Shown: piece after piece, positions 20,063 through 27,824 of the stretch
Layout of the letters: the number at the start of each line of letters is the position of its first letter
Position numbering within the stretch: the stretch's first letter is position 1
Source of the DNA: Bacteroidaceae bacterium
GTDB lineage: Bacteria > Bacteroidota > Bacteroidia > Bacteroidales > Bacteroidaceae
Direction: 5' to 3'
Assembly: GCA_017962495.1 (NCBI GenBank)
Contig: JAGCVH010000003.1
Coordinates: 62,001 to 126,000, forward strand
Length of the DNA stretch: 64,000 nt
The notes under the pieces: model-generated
The model's input: only the letters and a program-made list of their open reading frames with translations
Databases searched by the model: none
Told to the model about the DNA's origin: nothing
Position numbers and translations under genes: made by a program

Positions 20063-20759
20063 AATCTCTCCTCTCTTGAATGCTTCTACTCATCAGATCG
20101 TACACCTCTTTGGCAGTTCCGCTGAGCATAAGGCTTTGTTTGGTTACCACATTCATGTCTCCTCGTACGGCAGGTCCAGTCTGAGCTTCGTTGGGCGGTA
20201 ATTGATGAACTTTACGAGCCGTTTCGTCTATCAAAGGCAGCATTACTTCAAAGTCTATCCCTTTCGCCTTTAGAATCTCGGCCGATAAGGTGTAGCAATG
20301 ATTGGTAAAATTCGATGCGAAGACGGCAGCAAGATGTAGCATCCGTCGGCCTTCGCTGTCGGTATGATAGATGCTGTCGCTAATAGTTCGTGACAAGTCT
20401 TCAAGCACATCCATGTCTTCCGCCTTCTCTGTCTCTAAGAACAGGGGAACGGACTTAAAATTGACAATACGATTTTTTGAGAATGTTTGCATAGGATACA
20501 TAACACCTCGGCGCGAGCAGGGAAGTACGTTCATATGTATGCTTCCGGCAGTGTGTACAACCAATGACTTCACGTTTTCCAGTTTCATGGCAAGCATTGG
20601 CAGGGCATCGTCCTTTACTGAGACAATGACTACTTCGCCTATAATGTCTTCCACCTTGAAGTCTCTGCCACGAAGCCATACAACCTTATGCCCTGCCTTG
20701 CACAAAGCATTCTCAAGGTTTGTACCTACATTTCCCGTGCCAATCAGCGTTACTACCAT
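20049..20759 (-). CDS. Rossmann-like and DUF2520 domain protein
   Basis: A 236-residue cytoplasmic protein. The N-terminal NAD(P)-binding fold has [13 protein letters not shown]; the C-terminal half ([22 protein letters not shown]) is DUF2520. The layout resembles NADP-dependent ketopantoate or pyrroline reductases, but the reaction is unknown. The ATG at 20759 puts the Gly-rich loop at the usual distance and overlaps the nitroreductase stop by 7 bp. It belongs to the nitroreductase-to-lipoprotein operon. Confidence 0.85.
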   Translation of the reverse strand: MVVTLIGTGNVGTNLENALCKAGHKVVWLRGRDFKVEDIIGEVVIVSVKDDALPMLAMKLENVKSLVVHTAGSIHMNVLPCSRRGVMYPMQTFSKNRIVNFKSVPLFLETEKAEDMDVLEDLSRTISDSIYHTDSEGRRMLHLAAVFASNFTNHCYTLSAEILKAKGIDFEVMLPLIDETARKVHQLPPNEAQTGPAVRGDMNVVTKQSLMLSGTAKEVYDLMSRSIQERRDYDKL

Positions 20760-21280
20760 TGTTCCTCGTGAACTTTGTCCCAACGTAGGCGTTCCTCATT
20801 CTGAGGCTTGCGCTCCATTCCCTTATGCCCCAAAGCAATGAGACATAAAACTCTTGCTTCGGAAGGAATCCCCAATAATCTTCGAACGTTATCCTCAGCA
20901 TTTCGTCCTTCCTCATCCAGCCTTTCACGCACTTGCACCCAGCATGCTCCAAGTCCCAAGTCCTCGGCCTGCAGCAGCATCATTGTGGCGGCCACGCTGC
21001 CGTCTTCTATCCAGGCGTCGCTAACCTCAGGCAATCCCATAACAGCAATTACCACGGGAGCACCCACCACAAAGTCGGCACCCTGAGCCTTGCAGCGCGA
21101 GAGCTGACCGATGGTCTTTCCGTCTCTCACCACCACGAACTCGCAAGCGTGCAGCCCCTTGCTCGAGGGAGCTATCAGGCCAGCCCTGACAATCAGTCGC
21201 AGGTCATCCTCGCTTACGGCTTCTTCCGTGAACTTCCGGTGACTGCGTCTCACGCTTATCAACTCGCTAAAGTCCTTCAT
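20753..21280 (-). CDS. Nitroreductase-family flavoprotein
   Basis: A 175-residue protein of the compact nitroreductase type. The FMN-phosphate motif SVRRSHRKF is at the N-terminus, followed by LIAPSSKGLHACEFVVV and the Gly-rich DLGLGACWVQV. Such proteins reduce nitro or quinone compounds with NAD(P)H; the physiological substrate is unknown. It is the first gene of the operon continuing through DUF2520, KdsC, Maf and a lipoprotein. Confidence 0.9.
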   Translation of the reverse strand: MKDFSELISVRRSHRKFTEEAVSEDDLRLIVRAGLIAPSSKGLHACEFVVVRDGKTIGQLSRCKAQGADFVVGAPVVIAVMGLPEVSDAWIEDGSVAATMMLLQAEDLGLGACWVQVRERLDEEGRNAEDNVRRLLGIPSEARVLCLIALGHKGMERKPQNEERLRWDKVHEEQW

Positions 21281-21447
21281 ATCTCGTTCATGTTAATATT
21301 TCGGCTACTAAATTACGGATAAGTGAGGGGAAAAACAAATTTAATTGATAGAAAGACAAAAAATGCTTGCATTTTTATGAATATATAACAATTAATGAGA
21401 CCGTAAGGTCAAATATGAATATATAGTTTTCTCGAGCAATTAGCGGG

Positions 21448-21482
21448 AAAAAAAATCGAAGCGGCCCCGTCGGAGTCGCTTC
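21448..21482 (-). terminator. Terminator of the leftward lipoprotein/barrel cluster
   Basis: Read on the minus strand, GAAGCG pairs with CGCTTC with a GC-rich inner part and is followed by eight T. It lies 47 bp past the stop of the last lipoprotein gene. The rest of the 248-bp gap (21281-21528) is AT-rich with no gene. Confidence 0.75.
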
Positions 21483-21518
21483 TATGATGAATAAAATGTG
21501 AAAAGAAAGACTAGTCTT

Positions 21519-21539
21519 TATTCATTATTCATTGTTCAT
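21519..21539. repeat. Heptamer tandem repeat at a stop codon
   Basis: TATTCAT TATTCAT TGTTCAT. The TGA of the lipoprotein gene (21529-21531) lies within the array. Confidence 0.7.
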
Positions 21540-22014
21540 TAGGCCGGAGGCCGCTCATTAGGCGCAGCCGCACGTCCCCCTTCAGCTCCCATATGCCGCT
21601 GTCCCACTCGTCGTCACCTTCGCCCACCTTCTTCTTCTCCAGATCGATGAGGCGCAGGGTGTCGGGCGCGAACAGACCACCATTCTCCTTGCCGTCCACG
21701 TCCTCGGCAATCAGCACCAGTCCGTCGCGGATGCTCGTGTCGTCGATGAATTCGGTGGCGTATTCCCCCTTCTCGTCAGTTCCCACGCTGTCCAGTTGCA
21801 CATAGGGGTCTTTCAGAGCGGGGTTCATGAAGTCGTCCTTCACTCTCATGGCAATGCCCCTCAGAGGGTTGCCAGTCTCGTCCGTCACAGTGCCCTTCAC
21901 CTGATAGCGGATGCTGGGTGTACCGTGTTCGGGAGCAGCTTCCGGTTCATCGTCCTTGCACGATACCACGAACACCGTACACAGTAGTAATAATGTTGCT
22001 AATGTCTTTTTCAT
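21529..22014 (-). CDS. Lipoprotein with carboxypeptidase-regulatory-like fold (radical SAM-associated lipoprotein type)
   Basis: A 161-residue lipoprotein (lipobox VVSCKDDEP). The body YQVKGTVTDETGNPLRGIAM is a carboxypeptidase-regulatory-like beta-sandwich, and the overall pattern resembles the small Bacteroidetes lipoproteins annotated as radical SAM-associated, though no radical SAM gene is in view. The ATG at 22014 begins a signal peptide (MKKTLATLLLLC) encoded by DNA shared with two other genes of this cluster. The last codons and stop fall into a heptamer repeat. Confidence 0.7.
   Translation of the reverse strand: MKKTLATLLLLCTVFVVSCKDDEPEAAPEHGTPSIRYQVKGTVTDETGNPLRGIAMRVKDDFMNPALKDPYVQLDSVGTDEKGEYATEFIDDTSIRDGLVLIAEDVDGKENGGLFAPDTLRLIDLEKKKVGEGDDEWDSGIWELKGDVRLRLMSGLRPNEQ
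21967..22014 (-). repeat. Shared signal-peptide DNA, copy a
   Basis: Codes MKKTLATLLLLC. The last ~34 bp nearly match copies b (23643-23702) and c (27081-27140); upstream of that the copies diverge. Confidence 0.8.
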
Positions 22015-22035
22015 AGTTCTATTATTTCGATTCAA

Positions 22036-22953
22036 TTATTCCGATTCAACAACGCTCAGCACCGTCCCGTCCATTAAAAGAGGAGTAGCCTTTATGGCCT
22101 TTTGCTGGAGTCTTGGATAAAGTCCCCAGTATGGGAAAGTCTTGACGGCTGTGGGGTAGGGCACATTCTCAGGACTGCTGAAATATACGTTTAGCAGATA
22201 ATGATCCTCATACTCCGTCATTTCGAGCTTTTCAAAGTGATATTGCAGGTTGTGGAGACGGAAACTCCCCAGAATCAGCGTGTATTTCCCGAAGTCGATA
22301 TTGGGATACCAATGCAAGTATTTCCATACTTTGGAAAAATCGCTCTGACTATTAATGAAATAGCAGGTGTTCTTTTGATCCAATGTGATGCTGTGCCGTG
22401 CTTCATAGTCTCCGTCAATGTAATCTACGAAGAACTTTTTTATATTATCGGGCACCTCGTCAGCCGGAATCTCAGCCACAGGACCTATCAATTCACCTTC
22501 ATCCCCTTTGGCTCTCTGCCAGATGTAAATGGCATTGCTGGTAAATTCGTAATTTTCATTTCCGTCCTTTGTCGCCCATACCATGATTCTGACAGCTCTC
22601 GGTTGTTCATCAGGATTACTTTTTACTTTTACATTCAGATAATCACAGCCATCCTTTTGTACTTTTTGCAGAGTAATCCAACTTTTGTCTCCCGCATTAA
22701 GAAGCCACTTGTCAGTTCCAGGAAGGGATTCATCCCACACGCCAGTTATTGCATAATGTTTCCATGTACTGGGCAATCCACTTGAATTTTCTTTGGGAAC
22801 AATTTTTATATTTAGTTCGTGATATTCTGCCGAAAGAGTGGTGTCGGACAGTTCCGATTGAAAGATTTCATTCATTATCCAATTTTGTTCCTCCTCACAA
22901 CTCGACATGACGAGAAGGGGGAATAATAATGTAAATAAAATGTACTTTTTCAT
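22036..22953 (-). CDS. Lipoprotein, paralogue of the 24514-25044 protein
   Basis: A 305-residue lipoprotein (lipobox MSSCEEE). The N-terminal half resembles a BACON/Ig-like domain (WITLQK, NLKVKSN-like pattern). The C-terminal 110 residues align with the lipoprotein at 24514-25044: both have TC-x-INS, PNIDFxxYxLI and YWGLYP/YWGIYP near the end. No named family is recognised for that domain. It is in the leftward cluster, 21 bp before the next lipoprotein gene. Confidence 0.75.
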   Translation of the reverse strand: MKKYILFTLLFPLLVMSSCEEEQNWIMNEIFQSELSDTTLSAEYHELNIKIVPKENSSGLPSTWKHYAITGVWDESLPGTDKWLLNAGDKSWITLQKVQKDGCDYLNVKVKSNPDEQPRAVRIMVWATKDGNENYEFTSNAIYIWQRAKGDEGELIGPVAEIPADEVPDNIKKFFVDYIDGDYEARHSITLDQKNTCYFINSQSDFSKVWKYLHWYPNIDFGKYTLILGSFRLHNLQYHFEKLEMTEYEDHYLLNVYFSSPENVPYPTAVKTFPYWGLYPRLQQKAIKATPLLMDGTVLSVVESE

Positions 22954-22967
22954 AGTTCTTACGTATT

Positions 22968-23702
22968 TTAGAATGCAAAGCCTAGACTTATGGCGTGACT
23001 GCGTGTCTTGGTGCTATAGTCGTCTGAGCGACCGATGTTTACGAGACCAGCCTCGTAAGAGTAGCCCAGATAAATGCTGCCCTTGAACTTCAGTCCAGCT
23101 CCCAGATGCCAACCCATGTCGAAGCGCTTTACTCGCACACTTCCCATAGCGTCCTCGTCACCAAACCAGTCGTATTCCTGTTCTGAGGTCGTTGTTCCGT
23201 GACGGTCTTCATTTTTAATCTTCAGTTTTCCGCAAATGCCGTATGCCAGATATGGGCCAGTGTTCACAATCAACTGCACCTTGCGGAAGTTGTGGCGATA
23301 GGCAGCAAGCAAGGGGATCTCCAGATAGCAGGGCGTTCCCTTTGTTGTCATTTCGCCCCTGTCGGCCCAAAGTTCGTGTCCTTCAATATCTATCATACTT
23401 ATATCGCGAGTCTTCTCCCGTATGGCCTTCTGCACGAAATAGAGTCCTGTCTCAAATCCCAGGCTCTCCACGATGGGCACTTCCAGCGACACTCCTGCGT
23501 GGAATCCTGCGAACCGTCCCTCGCGTGTCGTTCCCTCGTCGGCCACCGTTGCCAGTTGCGACACGTTCAGTCCGCCACGAATCCCAAGGCTCACTTTGTC
23601 ACTACTCTTCTTTCCGGAGAAGAACGCATCGCTCCTCTCTTGTCCCCAACTGCTCACGCACACAGCGCACAGCAGTAATAATGTTGCTAATGTCTTTTTC
23701 AT
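22968..23702 (-). CDS. Outer-membrane beta-barrel (PorT-like) protein
   Basis: A 244-residue protein with signal peptide MKKTLATLLLLCAVCVSSWGQ and eight-stranded barrel features: LGIRGGLNVSQL, FHAGVSLEVPI, ETGLYFVQKA, YLEIPLLAAY and a terminal ISLGFAF. The pattern fits the PorT/outer-membrane protein beta-barrel family of Bacteroidetes. The role is unknown. Its first 60 bp are almost identical to those of the barrel gene at 26589-27140, although the mature proteins differ. Confidence 0.82.
   Translation of the reverse strand: MKKTLATLLLLCAVCVSSWGQERSDAFFSGKKSSDKVSLGIRGGLNVSQLATVADEGTTREGRFAGFHAGVSLEVPIVESLGFETGLYFVQKAIREKTRDISMIDIEGHELWADRGEMTTKGTPCYLEIPLLAAYRHNFRKVQLIVNTGPYLAYGICGKLKIKNEDRHGTTTSEQEYDWFGDEDAMGSVRVKRFDMGWHLGAGLKFKGSIYLGYSYEAGLVNIGRSDDYSTKTRSHAISLGFAF
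23643..23702 (-). repeat. Shared signal-peptide DNA, copy b
   Basis: 60 bp differing at about two positions from copy c at 27081-27140; encodes the signal peptide of the barrel gene ending at 22968. Confidence 0.85.
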
Positions 23703-23717
23703 TGTACTTTATTTTAT

Positions 23718-24335
23718 TCAATCTGATACAAATACTTTGTCAAATACTATTCCTGTCATATTAGCCTTGACAATAGCATTCTTAAGTTCTTCTACAACAT
23801 AGGCTCCTGGACTCAATCTCCAATAAGGCCCTGAATTGGTTGGGATTGAGAAAAAGCTATATGATTGAGTTTTAGAAATCGAAAAGACTGGTTTTATTAA
23901 TATCTTTTCCTTGTCGGCATAATAGAATTGGCTTGTGTCGTTATCAAGCAAATCCATTTCTTTCATAAAAAGAGGAATATAGTATTTCCTTTTTTCTTCA
24001 CCATGAATCACATTACAGGAAACCCATTTTATGCTATCACCACTTTTCTGATGTTCACATATCAAGGTTTTCAGCCTTTCGGAACACAAAAGCCATCCTT
24101 TATTATTCCTTTGCAAATCGGCCCATATGATTTTTGTTTGTGAAAAATCATCATTATAAGAATAACGACCATTTACTAACACTTGATTCTTTAAGGTAAA
24201 GTCAAATGGTAGGCCCTCTGCCTTTTCCAAAGCATTAATCTGCTGTTCTTTATCGTTTAGCCAGTGTGGTCCTATTGCAATGGCCTCATTTATTGTAGAA
24301 TTAAATGATAAGAGAAATATTTTACCTTGTTTCAT
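23718..24335 (-). CDS. Imm11/DUF1629-like immunity protein, orphan
   Basis: A 205-residue protein without signal peptide. The C-terminal part LSPGAYVVEELKNAIVKA followed by TGIVF resembles the ending of Imm11/DUF1629 immunity proteins, which neutralise polymorphic toxins in the cytoplasm. The rest (KIIWADLQR, KRKYYIPLF) is consistent but not decisive. No toxin gene is adjacent; neighbours are lipoproteins and barrels. The coding sequence is more AT-rich than its neighbours, which suggests acquisition. Other uncharacterised families remain possible. Confidence 0.5.
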   Translation of the reverse strand: MKQGKIFLLSFNSTINEAIAIGPHWLNDKEQQINALEKAEGLPFDFTLKNQVLVNGRYSYNDDFSQTKIIWADLQRNNKGWLLCSERLKTLICEHQKSGDSIKWVSCNVIHGEEKRKYYIPLFMKEMDLLDNDTSQFYYADKEKILIKPVFSISKTQSYSFFSIPTNSGPYWRLSPGAYVVEELKNAIVKANMTGIVFDKVFVSD

Positions 24336-24513
24336 ATTATAGTTTCTATTTTATTATATAACGATGTTTGTTTAATTTTAGTATGTTTTCTTTGTTTTCC
24401 CACCATTTGTCCAACATGTCAGGATTCTTTAGAACTGGAATTTTAATTATTAGTTTGAGTCATATAATGTGTGGGCTTACACGAAGAGCAAGCCGCCCAC
24501 ATTCTAGTTGGAG

Positions 24514-25044
24514 TTATAGTTGTATGATATTCACCACTATTGGTTTGTTCGGGAGTTTTGGATATATACCCCAGTAACGCATCTGATACTCCGCAGGAAA
24601 CTGTGTGTCACTCCCCTTAACCTTGATATTCAGAATCAGATTCAACTCGGTTTCTTTTATCGATTGACTTTTGATTTGGAACGACTGATATGGCATAGTG
24701 GCCTTTCCTACAATTAGGGAATAGGTGGAGAAGTCAATATTAGGAAATTCTTTATCACCGTTGTAGATGGTAGCCAGTTTCTCCATACTGTTTATTATGC
24801 AGCAGGTGTCTGGGGTAGCTGTATGTAGAGGACCATCCAATGGGGTGTTGTCATCATAAGTTTTAATGGGTGGAAAGAAATTATCTTTAAATCCTGTCTT
24901 CCCCATTTCACTTGTAAAGAAGTCGGTGATAGCTTGTGGAACATTCTTCACGGGTTGAATGCTCATGTCATTTGTTTTTTCATCTTCACTGCAAGCTACG
25001 AATGCCATAGCTGCCAGCAGGATAAAAATGTACTTTTTCATCAT
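24514..25044 (-). CDS. Lipoprotein, short paralogue of the 22036-22953 protein
   Basis: A 176-residue lipoprotein (lipobox FVACSED). It matches the C-terminal half of the larger lipoprotein at 22036-22953 (TCCIINS, PNIDFSTYSLIVG, MRYWGIYPKL). It lacks the N-terminal Ig-like domain of the paralogue. Function unknown. An AT-rich gap of 178 bp with a GC-rich hairpin (about 24470-24503) separates it from the Imm11-like gene. Confidence 0.72.
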   Translation of the reverse strand: MMKKYIFILLAAMAFVACSEDEKTNDMSIQPVKNVPQAITDFFTSEMGKTGFKDNFFPPIKTYDDNTPLDGPLHTATPDTCCIINSMEKLATIYNGDKEFPNIDFSTYSLIVGKATMPYQSFQIKSQSIKETELNLILNIKVKGSDTQFPAEYQMRYWGIYPKLPNKPIVVNIIQL

Positions 25045-25076
25045 GTTATCGCTTTATAATCTTTTTATTCTTTCCG

Positions 25077-26585
25077 TCATTTGCTGCGTCTGAGAATCTT
25101 ATCCAACCGTTCCTCGAAGGGAGTGTCTGAAAAAGCCTGCGAACTTATGTCGCCTGGCGTGGGGGAGAAATCTATGAGGTGCAAGTTCTTGCAATGGGTA
25201 AAAGCGTACTTCTCAATGCTCGGGCTGCACCTCGACATGTCGACGTAAGACAACACGTTACAACCCATGAAGGCGTAGCTCTTTATGTGTTTGAGCGAGG
25301 AGGGCAACTGCACTCGCTCTATGCCACAGAAGCGTGAAAAGACATGCTCGCCGATGACTTCCACACCTTCCGGTATGACCAGGCATGGGGGCAGAATCAT
25401 ACGCCAGAAAGAATAATCACCCAGCTCCTTCACACTGCCGGGAATGCTGGTCACGCTGCATCCCTGCACCAGTTTGTCCGTGGCCGTCTCAATGATGGCG
25501 TTGCAGTGGTCGCGCGAGTCGTACACGGGATTCTTGGGATGAACATTTATGGTGTTGCAGAACCTGCAACCGGAGAAAGCCATTTTTCCAATCTTCTGCA
25601 CGCTCTTGGGGATGTATATGCTACGGACATCGGTATCGGAAAACGCCTCTGCGCCTATGCCCTTGATGCCCTCCAGGATGACAGAAGCCCCACAGCCTGC
25701 CACGATGGTATCCTGGGCCGAATCGATGATGGCATTGCAGTGGTGGCGTGAGTCGAACGTGCGGTTCCGCTCATCAACCACTACTTCCTTCAGGCAGTAG
25801 CAACCTTGGAACACCCTGCTGCTAACCTTCGTGACATTCTGGGGTATTCTTATCGACTCCAGACTCCCACACCCCTCAAACAGGCTTCCTCCGATGCTGT
25901 CGAGCGTGCTGGGCAGTACAACCTCCTTCAGGTTGGTGCAGTTCCTGAAGGCACAATACTCAATCCTCCTCACCCCCTCGGGCAGGACGATACGCTCCAG
26001 ATTATGGCTACTCTCGAAAGCCCTCGGCCCTATGGTCGTGACCGACGAGGGAATCTCCGTGCCCCGACAGCCCAGAAAGAGTGTATTGCTCTCCGTTACG
26101 ATAAGCCCGTTGCAGCCGTCCCGCGAGTCGAACTCCTCATTGCGCTCATCCACCGTGATGCGGCACAGATTGCTGCAGCCGAGGAAAATCCCATCGCTGT
26201 CGTAGCACGGCGCGCACTCAAACGTGGAAGGAAAATGAATGCTCTCCAGGCCTGAGCATCGGTAGAAGGCATAGGGTTCGATGTCGGTCACGCCCTCGCC
26301 GATGACGAGATGCTTGATTTCACCCCGTCCGGCAAACGCATACTTTCCTATTCGCTCCACCAGATAGGTCTTACCCTCGAACGTCACCGATGTCGGAAGC
26401 ACCAGCGTACCGTCCTCTGTCAGGGGTATGGATTCCCCTAAATCAGCATCCGCAATGACGACAGAGGTGTCCGTCCAAAGGGTAAACTCATAGCCGTCTT
26501 GCTTGAAACTCTCTTCATCCCTGCCGAATGCAGGAGAGAGAAGCAGGAACGCGAATAATGTGAAGAATAGTGTTCTCAGTTTCAT
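25077..26585 (-). CDS. BspA-like leucine-rich repeat (LRR_5) secreted protein
   Basis: A 502-residue protein with a signal peptide (ending near SPAFGRD). After an N-terminal 60 residues it consists of BspA-type repeats of about 23 residues, with units such as AFxxCxxLxxI, LPSSLKHIKSYAFMGC and IPKSVQKIGKMAFSGC. Unusual spacer units with YDSRDHCNAII recur at least three times between LRR blocks. BspA-type proteins bind host matrix proteins or other bacteria, but no function is proven here. It is 3 bp downstream of the barrel gene, so the two are co-transcribed. Confidence 0.88.
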   Translation of the reverse strand: MKLRTLFFTLFAFLLLSPAFGRDEESFKQDGYEFTLWTDTSVVIADADLGESIPLTEDGTLVLPTSVTFEGKTYLVERIGKYAFAGRGEIKHLVIGEGVTDIEPYAFYRCSGLESIHFPSTFECAPCYDSDGIFLGCSNLCRITVDERNEEFDSRDGCNGLIVTESNTLFLGCRGTEIPSSVTTIGPRAFESSHNLERIVLPEGVRRIEYCAFRNCTNLKEVVLPSTLDSIGGSLFEGCGSLESIRIPQNVTKVSSRVFQGCYCLKEVVVDERNRTFDSRHHCNAIIDSAQDTIVAGCGASVILEGIKGIGAEAFSDTDVRSIYIPKSVQKIGKMAFSGCRFCNTINVHPKNPVYDSRDHCNAIIETATDKLVQGCSVTSIPGSVKELGDYSFWRMILPPCLVIPEGVEVIGEHVFSRFCGIERVQLPSSLKHIKSYAFMGCNVLSYVDMSRCSPSIEKYAFTHCKNLHLIDFSPTPGDISSQAFSDTPFEERLDKILRRSK

Positions 26586-26588
26586 AAC

Positions 26589-27140
26589 TTAAAACGAATA
26601 CCCGATGCCAATATAGGGATAATACCACTGGCGGTCGAGGCCATACTTGTCACCGAAGTTCCACGAAGGAGTGAAGCCGACGCGTAACATCAGTCCCTGC
26701 ACGGGCTGATAGCGATAACCCACCTCGGCAAACATGAAGTAACCGAAGGAGTCGCCTGGCTCGTCATCACTGAAGGGGTCCCAGACATATTGCCAACTAT
26801 CACCAGTTTGCTTGCTGTAGTATCCCAAACTTGCGCCGAGTCCTATTTCCAACTTGTGCTTCTTCTTCCCCAGCAGATAGTTGACGCCCAAGGGAAATGT
26901 AATAGCATGCAGATTACAATCGTTGGCTTTCACTAATGCTGTGTATTCCGACTGGCTGAAGCAATAGCCTACTCCGATACGGAAGCCGAATCCGTCATTT
27001 CCCTTGAACCTCGTGTCGTAAACCATTCCCACAGAGCCGCTGGCTCCCAATCCCTCTAATGAGAGGTTTTGAACTCGCTGTCCCCAACCGCTCACGCACA
27101 CAGCGCACAGCAGTAATAATGTTGCTAATGTTTTTTTCAT
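26589..27140 (-). CDS. Outer-membrane beta-barrel protein
   Basis: A 183-residue protein with signal peptide MKKTLATLLLLCAVCVSGWGQ and barrel-like alternating strands: FGFRIGVGYCF, HAITFPLGVNYLLG, KLEIGLGASLGYY, and a C-terminal YIGIGYSF. It fits small OmpA/PorT-like barrels. It heads the leftward cluster and shares its 5' DNA with the gene ending at 22968. Confidence 0.8.
   Translation of the reverse strand: MKKTLATLLLLCAVCVSGWGQRVQNLSLEGLGASGSVGMVYDTRFKGNDGFGFRIGVGYCFSQSEYTALVKANDCNLHAITFPLGVNYLLGKKKHKLEIGLGASLGYYSKQTGDSWQYVWDPFSDDEPGDSFGYFMFAEVGYRYQPVQGLMLRVGFTPSWNFGDKYGLDRQWYYPYIGIGYSF
27081..27140 (-). repeat. Shared signal-peptide DNA, copy c
   Basis: 60 bp nearly identical to 23643-23702 (two mismatches) and partly to 21967-22014. 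Confidence 0.85.
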
Positions 27141-27433
27141 AATGTGTATGTATGTTTAGAAATATCGTTCTCGTAACCGCATTTAAATAAATAAGATAAT
27201 CTTTGCCATATTTTGCATTGCAAATTTCGGAAATATGGCTTTATGCTCCAAATTTTAATTGTTAAATAAATTGACAAAAATTGACTGGGGGCAAATTTGT
27301 ACGAAATAGGGCTTCATGGTAGTTGTATTTGACTCCCTTTATTACATATTATATATGCAACAAACGGGGAAAGGTAACGCGAGAAGTAGTTTTTTTCATA
27401 TTATTTGTTAGTTTTATGTTAGTATACAAAAGA

Positions 27434-27501
27434 GGCGCAGACCTTCGCCATACGCCGCACGGTTCACCACAAACCACATAGAAATATGGGAAATCTGCGC
27501 C
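27434..27501 (-). ncRNA. Candidate structured RNA in the 27141-27824 gap
   Basis: GGCGCAGA (27434-27441) and TCTGCGCC (27494-27501) can close a stem over a loop with further small pairings; on the minus strand the 3' side is followed by TCTTTTG. The 684-bp gap holds no convincing gene: a 90-codon frame here has no family likeness. No known RNA family is recognised. Confidence 0.3.
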
Positions 27502-27605
27502 CATTACTGGGCAGCCCAATATTCCATGTTCGCTCGTAGCAAGTACGGTGGTGATTGTGCGGCTATCGAGCAAATATGTCTGCATTCCTTGCGGTAATCG
27601 CACTG

Positions 27606-27677
27606 CGCTTGCGTAATGCAATGGAGCAAGTAATCAGACGGACGTAGTCCTACGCTTGCGTAATGCAATGGAGCAAG
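27606..27677. repeat. 25-bp direct repeat, two copies 47 bp apart
   Basis: CGCTTGCGTAATGCAATGGA plus GCAAG occurs at 27606-27630 and 27653-27677. It is intergenic, origin unknown. Confidence 0.8.
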
Positions 27678-27765
27678 AATACGTGGCAAAATTACTAAAA
27701 GATTTTCATTGAGCAAAAAGTTTGTGGCAAATCGTTCAATAAAAAAGGGGGAGCAGAGGGAATTG

Positions 27766-27795
27766 CTGTCCCCTGTCCCCTCTGTCCCCCTCTCC
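27766..27795. repeat. Spaced heptamer array A (TGTCCCC, spacing 7 and 9)
   Basis: TGTCCCC starts at 27767, 27774 and 27783. It lies 29 bp past the stop of the VirE-type gene, in inverted orientation to array B. Confidence 0.85.
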
Positions 27796-27824
27796 ATGTG
27801 TGGATTCTTTGATAGTATGGGTTG

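Noticed and set aside
24368-24577. 69-codon plus-strand frame between the Imm11-like and lipoprotein genes
   Set aside because: Lies partly over the lipoprotein gene and a hairpin; no family likeness.
27349-27621. 90-codon frame in the gap after the barrel gene
   Set aside because: No family likeness, crosses the putative RNA stem and the 25-bp repeat; the last 16 codons alone (from 27399) also give nothing recognisable.
27404-27720. Insertion sequence or integrase remnant in the 27-kb gap
   Set aside because: No transposase or integrase sequence and no terminal inverted repeats apart from the stem noted.
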